Source: Paramacrobiotus metropolitanus
Taxonomy: Eukaryota; Tardigrada; Eutardigrada; Parachela; Macrobiotidae
NCBI RefSeq assembly: GCF_019649055.1
Contig: NW_026570387.1
Coordinates: 62,001 to 126,000 of the forward strand
DNA length: 64,000 bases
Reading direction: 5' to 3'
The position numbers and the translations under genes were made by a program. Position 1 is the first letter of the stretch, and each line of letters begins with the position of its first letter. Below are positions 1 through 8,941 of the stretch, piece after piece. Under the pieces are notes generated by a model. That model did not search any database. It was not told the origin of the DNA and saw only the letters and a program-made list of their open reading frames with translations.

Positions 1-323
1 TCAAGAGATCCGGCTTGATTACCGTAGTTTCTCTTGCAAATTTATAACACTGAATCGCTTCAGGAGGAGAGCCGGCTGATTGCCGTAGCAACTCCCTTGG
101 GGCCGGCTTTATAGACCGAATCAATTTAAACCCCAATCGCTGCTCCACATGATTTCTTTATCCTTTTGCGGTTCTGTGCTATAAACGCTGAAAACAACAA
201 ATACACAAATGCAGTTAATGTTAATATGTCACGTCGCCTTTATACAACACCATTTCTCATTCTTGTGACGTACCGACAATTGCCGTAGACGCCCTTTTAA
301 TAGTGTGATCCTAACGATCAACA
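1..323 (-). other. 3' untranslated part of the giant retroelement
   Basis: No ORF. Three imperfect copies of a block ending in TTGCCGTAG or TTACCGTAG occur near 12-22, 78-88 and 279-289; the first two are preceded by CCGGCT. No long match to the right side of the element, so this is not recognisable as an LTR. Confidence 0.4.
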
Positions 324-806
324 CTATTCCATTTCATTTGAATCGTCCTCCTCGCCATCTCTTGGCGGGCGCTTCTTAGAACTTTCTGGTTGGTTACGGT
401 CAGACGTTCGGTCAACTGGTTCTGTGGAATCAACTGCCATGACCTTTTCCGGGTCAACTTCTCGCTGACCGCGACCTTTCCCTTGGCGACTGCGTTTAAC
501 CGCCTCTACCCGATGGCGTGCGTCATTTTCTTCCAATCGCAGTCTTCGATTGTCGGGGTCATCCGCTAGTCGACGCTGTACATCGGCGAGATTTTCCCGG
601 AGCTGCTGGTTCCGTAGACCACGTCGTCCAAGCTGGTTAGGGGCGCGTTCTGGGCGCCGATCGCTTTTCTTCACAAGGAATTCGTCGATATACATTTCAA
701 CTCCGTCGAAGGGGTCGACGTAGTCACTTCCCATGGTGTCTTTGATCTTATTTACCCTCTCTTCTACCTGGGAGGCATGGCGTTGTGTAAGATTGCCTTT
801 TTCCAT
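324..806 (-). CDS. Retroelement last ORF, 160 aa, unknown
   Basis: ATG-initiated and very charged (Arg, Glu, Asp). It overlaps the end of the 734-aa ORF by 59 bp in the +1 frame. It contains LEENDARHR and RRPPRD-like basic stretches and ends in an acidic DGEEDDSNEME tail. No family recognised. It could be a separate short protein or the frameshifted C-terminus of the preceding ORF. Confidence 0.5.
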   Translation of the reverse strand: MEKGNLTQRHASQVEERVNKIKDTMGSDYVDPFDGVEMYIDEFLVKKSDRRPERAPNQLGRRGLRNQQLRENLADVQRRLADDPDNRRLRLEENDARHRVEAVKRSRQGKGRGQREVDPEKVMAVDSTEPVDRTSDRNQPESSKKRPPRDGEEDDSNEME

Positions 807-2952
807 TCGTATCTTGCACTTTTTTCAACGCCTTTCTTGCCGTATGGGCTATTCCAACATGTTCCATGGGTTCGCCCAATTTCGCCACGTGAGGTCGGAA
901 GAGTAGTGGGATGTCGTCCTTCATGGTATTGGACACCAATTGGTTATGGGTCTTATAATGTGCCAATCTTGCAGCGAAAACCTTTTGCCCCATCCTTCTT
1001 GCGGCATGATCTTTAGGATCCACTTGTAACCCGATCGATGCTCTTGCTGCAAGCAACTTGAAGGCTGGATTCACGTATCGTAATACAAACTGAGCGACAT
1101 ATTCTTGTCGTTCGGGATAATCTCTGTAACAGAATTGTGTCATCCCGATTGGGTCAGTCGTGTCCAGTGGCACGTCCAACAAATTCAAATCCAATAGGCT
1201 ATGTAGTCCGTTTCGTCGGATAATGAGGTAACAATCCCTTGCTGAGTCGCGGGGAATGTATAATTGACGGAAAATCCCTTGTTCCACTCCCTCTTTAATT
1301 TCTTTCGCATAGCCCGAATCGAGTAAAAAATGACGCAGCTGATTCAAAATTGTGTGGATCTTATTCGCATCGGCCGAATCATCGTCAATTCCCATGTATC
1401 GGCAAATTTCCGTCTTTTGTTCGTCGGTGTCGCGCATTTCGTATATCATGTCGATTGTGTCGGGGTGTCGATTATTGAATCTGGAAGTCGTTCGCCGTCC
1501 GACTTCGCGACGTTCATCCGGTTCGCGCAGACTTTCTTGTTCGCGTCGTCTGCTCTGCGGCGGTTCAATACCCGTCGATGTGGATGGTTGGGGGTCACTG
1601 TCCAGGACCACATTTCTTCGGTGTACCACGTTATCTTGGGACGCTTCTGCGGCTGAACCGAGCCCTTCCATCATATCATCTTCTTGCGCCGCAGGCGCCT
1701 CTGCGACTGAGCCGGGCCCTTCCATCGTGTCATCTTCCTGTACCGCACTCACGATGGGATTCACTACATGGACTGTCGATTCCATCCGCTGATACTTCGG
1801 GGGTGAATCTTCCCGTTCTGCGCTCGATGACCTTTTGCTCGCGCCAGATTCGAAACCCGCATAATACCTGGCTCTTTCCTGCCATCGTTTATCCTGTGGG
1901 TCTGGCGTTCGATTTCGCGTGTGTTCGCGCCTTTTATCCCACGACCTCTCAGGTGTTGACATCCTAACATTACGGTTACGGAAGCCAACTTCCAACGGCA
2001 CCTGATGACCTTTCTTTTCAGGCTCTGTACGGTAAGTCTCCGCACGCCGTTGCTCTTCACGTCCTCTTGTCGCGGCCAAGATCTTTGCCGTATCGATTTT
2101 CCGCTGAATACTTGTCTCGGTTATCTCGTTTCCATGGCGCACCCATCCTCTTCCGCCACGGTAATCGCGATCACGGGAACGTTCGCGTGACCTTTCGCTG
2201 CGGTAATCCCGTGTCCTTTCACGTTCGCGTGACCTTTCACTCCGTCTTTCAGAGATGCGCTCGTGTTCCCTTGAATGTCCGCGTGACCTTTCTCTATGCG
2301 GAGGGGAACGGGGCCGTGTGAACACGTCATCTCGTCTGAATCCTCTGAGCGCCTGTAGAACATTACTCTCGTTCTGGCGGGATTTGCGCAGGTCTTCCAT
2401 ACGCTCTTCAATTGCCTTCTTTATGTACGGTGCTGGGGCGAAACCCTTCTGTAGTCTCCATTTCTCCCGTAACAGCGCATCAAATAGTTCCTGTTGCATA
2501 GCGGCCGGATCACTCGTCAGCGTGTCAATCTGGATGATAAGAGACTGACGTGTAAGTTGCGCTTCTTCTTCGTTGAGGCTGGCTGTCGGTACAGTTGAAC
2601 TCGAGGGTTTTGGCCTCACCTCTCTTGCGGCCTGTTCGCTCGCCTTTTGATTCGCCGCATTAATCTTTGCCCGGAGTTCGTCCTCCAGCTGTTGCCGACG
2701 CATCTTTTCCTGATCCTCTTCAAATTTCTTCCGGTATGCGTCCGTTTGTGGGCATTTCAACGGCTCCAAAGTCTCGTCCCAGCCGCTTTCGTTATTCTGG
2801 ATCGCTTCACGGTAACGATCCTCCAGTAGCATTCGTTCTTCAACTGGGATGCTGCCGTAATTCCTCGCGCTGATGAGGTTCCGAAAGACATCCATGTTCC
2901 CGCGTTTAGCTTCCATAAGTCCCACGAGTGAGACGATGTGTGGGTCCCCCAA
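748..2952 (-). CDS. Retroelement ORF with RS-rich region, 734 aa
   Basis: Open from about 3006 (after a TAA) to the stop at 748; the listed start is a TTG, so initiation is unclear. The N-terminus includes a CYTC pair just upstream of the listed start. Residues about 70-115 are a charged helix. About 215-265 is an Arg-Ser/Arg-Glu/Arg-Asp dipeptide region like those of splicing factors, partly created by copies of AAAGGTCA read as E-R-S. The last 230 residues are a globular, unrecognised domain (IYEMRDTDEQK, YVNPAFKLLAARAS). No transmembrane segment, so it is not an obvious envelope protein. Confidence 0.65.
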   Translation of the reverse strand: MGDPHIVSLVGLMEAKRGNMDVFRNLISARNYGSIPVEERMLLEDRYREAIQNNESGWDETLEPLKCPQTDAYRKKFEEDQEKMRRQQLEDELRAKINAANQKASEQAAREVRPKPSSSTVPTASLNEEEAQLTRQSLIIQIDTLTSDPAAMQQELFDALLREKWRLQKGFAPAPYIKKAIEERMEDLRKSRQNESNVLQALRGFRRDDVFTRPRSPPHRERSRGHSREHERISERRSERSRERERTRDYRSERSRERSRDRDYRGGRGWVRHGNEITETSIQRKIDTAKILAATRGREEQRRAETYRTEPEKKGHQVPLEVGFRNRNVRMSTPERSWDKRREHTRNRTPDPQDKRWQERARYYAGFESGASKRSSSAEREDSPPKYQRMESTVHVVNPIVSAVQEDDTMEGPGSVAEAPAAQEDDMMEGLGSAAEASQDNVVHRRNVVLDSDPQPSTSTGIEPPQSRRREQESLREPDERREVGRRTTSRFNNRHPDTIDMIYEMRDTDEQKTEICRYMGIDDDSADANKIHTILNQLRHFLLDSGYAKEIKEGVEQGIFRQLYIPRDSARDCYLIIRRNGLHSLLDLNLLDVPLDTTDPIGMTQFCYRDYPERQEYVAQFVLRYVNPAFKLLAARASIGLQVDPKDHAARRMGQKVFAARLAHYKTHNQLVSNTMKDDIPLLFRPHVAKLGEPMEHVGIAHTARKALKKVQDTNGKRQSYTTPCLPGRREGK

Positions 2953-2986
2953 CTTGTGAACACATGTGTAGCACGGGAACTTCTTG

Positions 2987-3106
2987 TCAAACTTTTCTGT
3001 TATTCCTTAAACAGTCCGGACACTTTGGGTTATAGCCCGTAGACTGATCGACATCCATTTGAAGTGTCCCCTGGTTCCGCCGATTGGCTTGACCTTTCTG
3101 TGCCAT
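2987..3106 (-). CDS. Short ORF carrying first half of a split zinc ribbon, 39 aa
   Basis: Starts with ATG (MAQKGQANRR) and ends KCPDCLRNNRKV. The following ORF, in the -1 frame and open from 3006, reads ITEKFDKKFPCYTCVHK. Joined, the two would give CxxC plus CxxC spaced as in a zinc ribbon, so either a 20-bp-overlap frameshift joins them or an indel has split one N-terminus. The start contains an AAAGGTCA motif. Confidence 0.45.
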   Translation of the reverse strand: MAQKGQANRRNQGTLQMDVDQSTGYNPKCPDCLRNNRKV

Positions 3107-3454
3107 TTCCTCTGTTAAATCTGCAATCATAAAACAATCCATCATAATAACCTTTCCACGTTAATCTTTCCATCTTATCCATTATCAAGGCTTCTCTATC
3201 ATTTTTACGCCTATTCCGTTACTGAGCTGAGACTTTCCTAGCTCCTGCTGCCCTCTCTATCACTGTAACGTGGTGACCTTTCTCACGTTATCAGTACTTT
3301 CTGACTACTGTGACCTTTTCTATTAGTCTTATCAATCGAATTGACTTTTCACTTTCATTTTTCCGTAAAACTTTTCTCATTCGTTTTTAACTGTTTTATG
3401 CTTTTTATGTAATATGCAGGGTTCATTACTCGCTGCATATTACACTCGTCCCAT
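3107..3454 (-). other. Gap between ORFs with AAAGGTCA motifs
   Basis: About 350 bp without a convincing ORF, T-rich on the plus strand. Motif copies (as TGACCTTT on plus) lie near 3272 and 3308 and in the flank near 3090. It may be a leader of the 734-aa ORF or an intron of a spliced message; no clear splice pair seen. Confidence 0.4.
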
Positions 3455-6400
3455 TCACTCAGACTCTTTCGCCGGCGGGTTATACGGTTTGAAGTCCACT
3501 CGGCCGTCCTTATTAATATGCAGTGCATTCTCCGCGATCAGAGCTTCAACGGCGTTTTTGATCCACTCTTTATCGTTTTCAATGTTCAAATCTCCCAGTT
3601 CGTAATGGACGGCCATGAAGTTCGAAAGGTCATTCCAAGAAGCTCCATTGGTACCGCCAATGGCGTCCAAAGCCACATCTGTGATGGCTATCTTCCAGGC
3701 CTCCAGCTCCATTTTAAGTCTGGGTGTGCGGTCCGTGCCCTGTTTCGGTAGGTAGTAAATGACTTTGTTGTCCTTGTTATATTTGCATCCCAACTTTCCT
3801 TCCTTATACGCTCGTTTCAGGACTCGCTCACTCATGCTGAGTGACGATCTTCCTTTAGAATTTTCGGCGACTTGTCTTTTCAGTTCCGTCCCAAGCATCT
3901 CGTGTTCTCTGGTAATCTGAATCGCCGCCTGGACTTCGTTCCATGTCCGGTTATTAACATCCAACGGTGCTCCTAACGTGTAATCCGTCGGCTCTTTCGT
4001 TTTTGTACCGCTATTCTCCGTTTTCTGGGGGGATATTGCCGAGTCCGTTGCTTCTGTTCTCTCCATTTCGTCAATCCTCAATCTCGCCATTGAACCAGAT
4101 GATGACTGTGCCGATTTCGGTTCATCAGCTTTCTCCTTCTGTGGTAAAGTCTCGTGACCTCCCACTTCATCTGCTGACTTCGGCCGCTCTTTCTCAAAAG
4201 CCTCCTTCAATGGTGTGAACAATGATTTCTGGTACACCTGTCGCGCAGATGCAGCTTCTGCTTCTGCCGCTGCCTTGTCCATTGGGAGCATGACCTTTTC
4301 TTTCTCCCGTTTTTCTGAAGTCCCATGACCTTTCGGTTGAGTTTCTTCCGTCTCAGTTCCAGATGTCTCTTGACCTTTAGGCTTTTCTGTCGCCGGTTCC
4401 AAAGGCGTTTGGGCTGATTTGTCATCGTCACTTTCTTCCGATTCAGTATCCATGGGTCCCTTCTTTTTCGACACTTTCGGTGCTTGTGCTTTAATCCGAA
4501 CTGTTTCTTCCTCCGCTGTTAACTGCGCGATCCGATTCAGTATGGGAGTTGTTAGATCTCCACTCGATGGCACCTTATCCATCTCCTGACTCTCGGACAT
4601 ATGACAGTGGACTTGTTTTTCCGGCGGTATCAGGCCTACTCTCGTATATCGAATCGGGTAACCTTTATGTGCGTTTGTTGTAGAGAGGATGTTCTGTTTT
4701 ATCATCCTGGGCAACACGCGTTCAGTGGCCGTGTCGATTTCCTTTATCAGTCCCTTTCCGTCATTCCACACGGCGTTAATGTATTGGCTGATCCGGTGAC
4801 TCGTTGACCCCAACGGGCTTGTCATTCCCGCGACTGCCCTTTCTACTCGCATTGAGGTGTCTTCATTTGGAGTCGTCAGCGACTTGTCCGAGCTTGACGG
4901 TCTGAATAGTTTAGCCTTATACGCGAAATTCGGATGTTTCTGGAGAAGTTTCCCCGCATTCCGAGCGTATTCCAATACCACATCGAATTTCTGTTTGGTA
5001 AAACTACGGTGTTTATCCTTCCTCAGGTATTTCTTTAAACCCGTTCTGAATTTGGACGTTACTGATGTAGTTCTTACTCGTGTAAAGTGCTTCTCCGCTC
5101 CATTGAACGCATCAATAATTTCGTCAATCGTGGTCATATTATCACTGTCTGGATCTTCGAATTCTGCTTCATCTCCCGAGTAATCGAGTTCACTTTCTCC
5201 ATCCGGTTCGATGTAATTGGCCATTGCCAATGCGTCGATTTTCATGGCCTCTTTTCCTTTCTTTTTCAACTTTGCCGGTTCGCTCTTTGCTTTTTTCCCT
5301 CTCTCAAGAGCCTCCGCTAGGCTTCCTGGCTCCGCGGTTCTGGGTCTAATCGTTTTCGGGTCCATGTGTGACCTCGTACTAACCGTCGAAGTACTTGGAA
5401 GGCTCACTTCCGATGCTTCCGATTCACGAGACGTCTCTCGTTTTGCCTTTTCTCGCATTCCTTTTTCCCTACGCTCTTTCGGAGTAGATGCCGAGATGAC
5501 GACTGGAACAATTTGTTTCACAGCTATGACCTTTCCTTTGGATGTTGACGGCTCAGGCTCGGTGACCTTTGATTTTGATGTCGCCGATTCGATAACAAAT
5601 TTCTTAGGAATGATAGGTACGGATGACCTTTCTTCCGCTTCACCGACTGATTCATTCAATATCTCGACATCATGGGACGACGGTTCGTCTTTCTTCTTTC
5701 TGTCTCCCTTTTTCTTCCGGGCGCTCGTACTCTCGCTTTCATCACCACTCTTTTTCTTCTTATCTTCTTCTTCCTTCCGTTTCTTTAGGAATTCACCTTT
5801 CTTGACCTTCTCACGGTTCATGGCCTCTTCTAGTTTAGCCGCTTTCCTCGGTTTAACGACCACTTTTGGAGGCTGTTTATCTTCCTCGGGCTCCTCGGCC
5901 CTGTCGTCGTCTTCGTCGGTCTGTTCCTCTGCCGAATCATCGTTAGCTTCCTCCTCTTCTGATTCGTCCAGTTCCGATGGTCTCCGGGTACTCTCCGTTC
6001 CTGCCTTTTCGGCTACGGAGGCCTCTGCCATCTCTCCGGCTCCACCTTCTTGTGCCGGGTCTAGGGCCTGACCTTCCAAGTGCGGTGTTTCTTTCGTTTG
6101 TCCCTGTGTGACGATCTCCCATAAGGGGTTTTTCTTTGCGTCATAAAACACCGTCTTGTACGCTCCGTTTTCCATTTTTCTTGTGAGTCGGAAATGAGCT
6201 TCGTCTATCTCCGCTCGATGTCGCATCATACTGATCAGCGTATTCGCCTGAACTAAAGGATCCTGACGTTCGCTTACTGGTATCAAATTCCACAGTTGTT
6301 CAAGTGCTGCCCGATTGGCGTGCTCGGCGCTTTCTTCTGACACGTCCCATGGAGCGTATGGGATCGGATCTCCTGTGATCGGGTCAACGATTACCGCGGT

Positions 6401-8374
6401 TATACACTCCGTTGTCCCATCGCCGAAGTGGATTGTCAATGTCACTTTTCTGCACGTTCCATCGGTATACTTCATGGTCGACTCGTAATCGTCCAATGTT
6501 CGCTTATTCGGGTCTGGATCTGCTGTCGATTTTGGCCGAACTCTCTCTTTCGTCAGCAATTTCCCATCCACTGTGTATGTGTATGCCAGGTGGTCGTCAT
6601 TTGTGCCCACTTTAATACGGATCCACGCATTTTCTTCAATCGCGACTTTGGACACCACGTGTTTCATCATCTGAATCAGAACTCTCGGATTATGACGCTC
6701 TTCCGGGGGAATGAACTGTAAGGCCTCATTGACTTCTGTCTTTGACCTTTCCCCAATCTCGGTTTTAACTGATTTATCCGCTAGAGGATTGTACGAGTCG
6801 ATCTCCTTATTCGTCCTTTTATCGACTATCCGAGCGGTGACTTTTCGTTCGTTATGGTCAGTTCCGGTGTACTTAACTGTAAAAGTCCGACATTTTGGGA
6901 ATCGAACTGAAACAGCTTCTGGATCCGACGGCGTGGGTGGTGCACTCTTTCTACCCACCGGGATCGGTGCTTTACTCGTCGTGACCTTTTTCGTCCGCTG
7001 CTCTTTCTTATCACTTTCCTTTGGACTTGTCGTCGGTGACCTTACTCTTTTTCCGCTTTTCACGGTCCCGCTAGATGGCTCCGTGACCGAACTAGTACGT
7101 CCGCGTATCGACCCTGCAGTAGAGCTGGCTCGTGACCTTTCTGCTCGTTCGGTGAGTTCCGCCTCGATTTTTCGCTTCGCGTCTAGGAGGACGCTATCCG
7201 ACATCTCCTCTACGGGTGCTTGAACTAATGCCTGTGATGGGCCCGCCACGCTGCTTGTCAGGTGTCCCCTTTCTTTAGGAATCGTCTTAAGGAATATCTG
7301 TATCTTCTCGATCATCGGTGGCCAATTTCTATTGGTTAAGGCCGGATGGTACTGTTTCATCGAGGCGATTCTGATCGCCAACTCTTTACGTTTGACCTCG
7401 ATGACTTTAGTTTTTTCCTTCATGGCGATATGGACTGCTTCAATGATCGCATCCAGGCTCATTAATCTTCCATAGAATGCATGTTCGTCCTCGACTCGCA
7501 TATGGATTCTATAAAGATCCCGGCACATACGGTTGAAATCCTGGATGGCCGCTGTATCAGCCGCTGTCAATCCTTCTTCGGTACTCACTATCACGTTTAA
7601 TCGCGCATCATCGTCTTTCATATCTAGCGGGAGTTTCGGTGAATAATCATGCACCGTTGGTTCACCCGGGGGCGTTACCCGTAGACCATCTGGTCCGACC
7701 TGCTCCAAATTTGGGCCCAGCGACGGCAGTACGCCTCGCGGTCGTGGTGAATCGAACCGGTTTCCTCCTCGCCTCCCTCCTTTTTGTGGCGAGTTCCGAT
7801 GAGGTCTTTGCGCTCCCAATTGCTGTGGCGTCCTCAAACGCGGTGCTCCAATGTCCGATAGTGACAAACCTCCTGTTTCCGGGAAGGGTGGCAAGATCGG
7901 CGACGCCCTTTGTGACTGCACTGGAGTCGCTAACATTCCGCCAAATCCTCCGTGTCCCATAAATCGGCTCGGTGTAGTCTGTTGCGGTGGCGGCATCAAC
8001 ATTCTTGCCGATCCCATCACTTGCGGTGGTCCCATCAGTGGGGTATACGATCCCGGATGCGATTGATAAGGGGCGCTCGTTATTTGTCCCGAATACTGGG
8101 TTCCGGCAGATAAGCCGTGGTGCACCCAGTTAACCGTGTCTTGATAATTCGTTGGCTGTCCCGGATCGTGATACACATAATACCCCGGGCCGCCGTAATA
8201 ACCTCCTTGGCCTGGTTCGTTCTGTGCCGTTCCGACTGACGACGTCGACCCTTCACCATATGAGGTGTCATACTCATATTCGCCTTCCATTCTCTTTGGG
8301 GTCGATGTCTTTAATGGGTTTCCGATACTTTCCGAATCCGAAATCTCTGAATTCTGTCGTTCCAATCTATCCAT
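3455..8374 (-). CDS. Retroelement giant accessory ORF, 1639 aa
   Basis: ATG start (MDRLERQN) and a single uninterrupted frame of 4.9 kb, which argues for a real protein. Residues 1-240 are Gly/Pro/Tyr/Gln-rich and disordered. Residues about 494-605 and 635-748 look like two copies of one domain: both have a KYTxxxxxxRKVT-like start, a VD(K/P)xTxxxI segment, and a helix with (F/L)IPxxER followed by MM(K/R)H. About 800-1100 is Glu/Lys/Ser-rich. The C-terminus (about 1500-1639) is folded-looking (AYKEGKLGCKYNKDNKVIYY). No signal peptide, envelope or enzyme motif recognised. It lies after integrase, where env or silencing-suppressor genes sit in other elements; the function is unknown. Confidence 0.75.
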   Translation of the reverse strand: MDRLERQNSEISDSESIGNPLKTSTPKRMEGEYEYDTSYGEGSTSSVGTAQNEPGQGGYYGGPGYYVYHDPGQPTNYQDTVNWVHHGLSAGTQYSGQITSAPYQSHPGSYTPLMGPPQVMGSARMLMPPPQQTTPSRFMGHGGFGGMLATPVQSQRASPILPPFPETGGLSLSDIGAPRLRTPQQLGAQRPHRNSPQKGGRRGGNRFDSPRPRGVLPSLGPNLEQVGPDGLRVTPPGEPTVHDYSPKLPLDMKDDDARLNVIVSTEEGLTAADTAAIQDFNRMCRDLYRIHMRVEDEHAFYGRLMSLDAIIEAVHIAMKEKTKVIEVKRKELAIRIASMKQYHPALTNRNWPPMIEKIQIFLKTIPKERGHLTSSVAGPSQALVQAPVEEMSDSVLLDAKRKIEAELTERAERSRASSTAGSIRGRTSSVTEPSSGTVKSGKRVRSPTTSPKESDKKEQRTKKVTTSKAPIPVGRKSAPPTPSDPEAVSVRFPKCRTFTVKYTGTDHNERKVTARIVDKRTNKEIDSYNPLADKSVKTEIGERSKTEVNEALQFIPPEERHNPRVLIQMMKHVVSKVAIEENAWIRIKVGTNDDHLAYTYTVDGKLLTKERVRPKSTADPDPNKRTLDDYESTMKYTDGTCRKVTLTIHFGDGTTECITAVIVDPITGDPIPYAPWDVSEESAEHANRAALEQLWNLIPVSERQDPLVQANTLISMMRHRAEIDEAHFRLTRKMENGAYKTVFYDAKKNPLWEIVTQGQTKETPHLEGQALDPAQEGGAGEMAEASVAEKAGTESTRRPSELDESEEEEANDDSAEEQTDEDDDRAEEPEEDKQPPKVVVKPRKAAKLEEAMNREKVKKGEFLKKRKEEEDKKKKSGDESESTSARKKKGDRKKKDEPSSHDVEILNESVGEAEERSSVPIIPKKFVIESATSKSKVTEPEPSTSKGKVIAVKQIVPVVISASTPKERREKGMREKAKRETSRESEASEVSLPSTSTVSTRSHMDPKTIRPRTAEPGSLAEALERGKKAKSEPAKLKKKGKEAMKIDALAMANYIEPDGESELDYSGDEAEFEDPDSDNMTTIDEIIDAFNGAEKHFTRVRTTSVTSKFRTGLKKYLRKDKHRSFTKQKFDVVLEYARNAGKLLQKHPNFAYKAKLFRPSSSDKSLTTPNEDTSMRVERAVAGMTSPLGSTSHRISQYINAVWNDGKGLIKEIDTATERVLPRMIKQNILSTTNAHKGYPIRYTRVGLIPPEKQVHCHMSESQEMDKVPSSGDLTTPILNRIAQLTAEEETVRIKAQAPKVSKKKGPMDTESEESDDDKSAQTPLEPATEKPKGQETSGTETEETQPKGHGTSEKREKEKVMLPMDKAAAEAEAASARQVYQKSLFTPLKEAFEKERPKSADEVGGHETLPQKEKADEPKSAQSSSGSMARLRIDEMERTEATDSAISPQKTENSGTKTKEPTDYTLGAPLDVNNRTWNEVQAAIQITREHEMLGTELKRQVAENSKGRSSLSMSERVLKRAYKEGKLGCKYNKDNKVIYYLPKQGTDRTPRLKMELEAWKIAITDVALDAIGGTNGASWNDLSNFMAVHYELGDLNIENDKEWIKNAVEALIAENALHINKDGRVDFKPYNPPAKESE

Positions 8375-8498
8375 TAACTGAGCTTACCTTCTGTAACAAT
8401 GAAACAACACTGGTTAGCTTTTTAACGGTGGTGACCTTTTAACACCTTCCCAACTCCTATTTTAAGTGAGGTAAACCCCTTATTCGTATTTATGTGGG

Positions 8499-8939
8499 TT
8501 AATTTTCTCTGCGTCCTTTAGTTATCCGATCAAGGAGTTCTTTGTCAGCCGCATCTTCCACTTCGCCTTTCTGGGTCAACAATTCTGTAGGGGTCAATTT
8601 CTTTCTCTTCTGTTTAACCTTTCTCTCCTCAATGACTTTCGCTATATCGCGGCCCAATTGTTCAGCTTTCGATTTGACCGCTTCTATCTCCTCCTTTCTC
8701 TTTTTTATGAGGTCATTCTCATTGCCAGTAGCAGTGCGTGGTTCGAAAAAATTCGAATCGCGCTCTGATATCTCGGCGCCAGTTCGCTGTTTCGAAAGGT
8801 CATCTTTGTCTCCGGTAGCAGTGCGTGGTTCGAAAAAAGGATCTTGGTTCGGTTCGAGTTCTTTTTGCGAAGCGCGTTTGGCTACTTCATCTTCAGTTCC
8901 TGGTGACCTTTCTGCCAAATTCCCAGCTTCTGCGTTCAA
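8499..8939 (-). CDS. Retroelement post-integrase ORF with FEPR repeats, 146 aa
   Basis: Open in the -1 frame relative to the pol ORF and begins within 3 bp of the pol stop; the listed start is TTG and the frame is open further upstream, so it may be a frameshifted extension of pol. It holds two copies of the FFEPRTATG motif also found in the 627-aa ORF and, weaker, at the pol C-terminus. The rest is Lys/Glu-rich helix. Confidence 0.5.
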   Translation of the reverse strand: MNAEAGNLAERSPGTEDEVAKRASQKELEPNQDPFFEPRTATGDKDDLSKQRTGAEISERDSNFFEPRTATGNENDLIKKRKEEIEAVKSKAEQLGRDIAKVIEERKVKQKRKKLTPTELLTQKGEVEDAADKELLDRITKGRREN

Positions 8940-8941
8940 CT

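Noticed and set aside
3455-8374. The 1639-aa ORF as an envelope protein
   Set aside because: No signal peptide, transmembrane anchor, furin-like site or fusion peptide pattern.
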